Below, one piece after another: positions 5,503 through 5,821 of a stretch of DNA of 5,821 nt. The position numbers and the translations under genes were made by a program. Source of the DNA: DASSFZ01 sp036514635 (lineage in GTDB: Bacteria; Chloroflexota; Anaerolineae; Fen-1058); NCBI GenBank assembly GCA_036514635.1, contig DATBWU010000346.1:1-5821 (forward strand), read 5' to 3'. The first letter of the stretch is position 1. Every line of letters begins with the position of its first letter. Under the pieces are notes generated by a model that had not been told where the DNA came from, did not search any database, and saw only the letters and a program-made list of their open reading frames with translations.

Positions 5503-5561
5503 ATCCGGCTAACGCTCCTGCCGGATGTGTCATCCGGCGGTTATCGGCGGCGGATGACACA
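5503..5561 (+). promoter_or_regulatory. Cluster of competing inverted repeats upstream of the last gene
   Basis: ATCCGGC (5503-5509), GCCGGAT (5520-5526) and ATCCGGC (5532-5538) allow two mutually exclusive 7-bp hairpins that share the middle arm. A third option pairs TGTGTCATCCG (5526-5536) with CGGATGACACA (5551-5561), 11 bp perfect. Such alternation is typical of attenuator-like leaders, but REP-type intergenic repeats have similar arms. The cluster lies 82 bases before the next start codon. The function is unproven. Confidence 0.45.
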
Positions 5562-5633
5562 CCCGAAGGGGCCGCGAGCCGCTGATCGGAGTCGCCGCCA
5601 GACGACGGCTCCGGGCGAAGACCAACACATTCT

Positions 5634-5638
5634 GGAGG
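5634..5638 (+). promoter_or_regulatory. Ribosome binding site for the last gene
   Basis: GGAGG lies five bases before ATG 5644, a strong and well-spaced site that supports this short partial reading frame as a real gene start. Confidence 0.75.
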
Positions 5639-5643
5639 ATACG

Positions 5644-5821
5644 ATGAGCGAAGCGAGCAAGAAGCCCGAATCATCGCCAACCGTCAACACCGGTGGTGGA
5701 GCGTACGTCGGCGGCAACGTCGATACCGGCGGCGGCAACAGAGAGGTCGATCCGAACGCGGATACTGAAACCTATTGGGACAAGGCCGGCACGGACGACG
5801 CCGGCCGTGAGGCCAGTGAGC
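5644..5821 (+). CDS. N-terminal part of an unknown protein with TGGG motif (3'-truncated)
   Basis: Fifty-nine codons are visible, open to the window end. The protein starts MSEASKKPESSPTV and then has NTGGGAYVGGNV followed by DTGGGN, after which it turns acidic and polar (DPNADTETYWDKAGTDDAGRE). The TGGG-x-(F/Y)-VG repeat matches the one at residues 84-107 of the NACHT protein, where it precedes the NTPase domain. Glycine-rich repeats of this kind are often seen near the N-termini of bacterial NACHT and related conflict proteins. No transmembrane helix or enzymatic motif is visible in this part. It could be another STAND protein, or a partner that assembles through the shared motif. The gene call is supported by a strong ribosome binding site; the function is unknown. 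Confidence 0.75.
   Translation, partial: MSEASKKPESSPTVNTGGGAYVGGNVDTGGGNREVDPNADTETYWDKAGTDDAGREASE

Overview
The window is a complete diversity-generating retroelement (DGR) cassette on the + strand of a GC-rich bacterium. One template repeat (TR) serves two variable repeats (VR), and each VR forms the 3' end of a different gene. The host lineage cannot be fixed from the sequence. Its base composition and the NACHT plus FGE-sulfatase domain style would fit Chloroflexota or Proteobacteria, among others.

Layout, left to right: (1) the 3' end of a gene encoding an FGE-sulfatase (C-type-lectin-fold) domain that ends in VR1 (337-455); (2) a 172-base spacer with a GC-rich hairpin; (3) a DGR reverse transcriptase (649-1716); (4) an Avd accessory protein (1713-2048) overlapping the RT gene by ATGA; (5) a 399-base non-coding stretch (2049-2447) holding a C/G-rich hairpin, the 119-base TR (2112-2230) and further inverted repeats, probably the template RNA; (6) a 966-residue protein with two N-terminal transmembrane helices, TGGG repeats, a NACHT NTPase domain, a helical region and a C-terminal FGE-sulfatase domain ending in VR2 (5218-5336); (7) a 295-base spacer with a hairpin related to the one after VR1, a possible terminator and a cluster of competing inverted repeats; (8) the start of another gene (5644 onward) whose N-terminus repeats the TGGG motif of the NACHT protein.

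The diversification signature can be read by eye. TR differs from VR2 at 8 positions, all adenines in TR. TR differs from VR1 at 10 positions, 9 of them adenines. All 25 TR adenines lie in a central 70-base block with adenine-free flanks. RT and Avd would copy TR RNA with adenine errors and write the product into the ends of both target genes, changing surface residues of the lectin-like fold. The second target is a membrane-anchored NACHT (STAND-type) sensor, so the locus looks like a bacterial conflict or immune-type system with a hypermutable recognition domain. DGR-diversified NACHT/STAND proteins are known as a class. The less familiar features here are the dual-target arrangement, the paired GNA-loop hairpins beyond the VRs, and the TGGG motif shared with the next gene. 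No tRNA, rRNA, CRISPR array or insertion sequence was seen.
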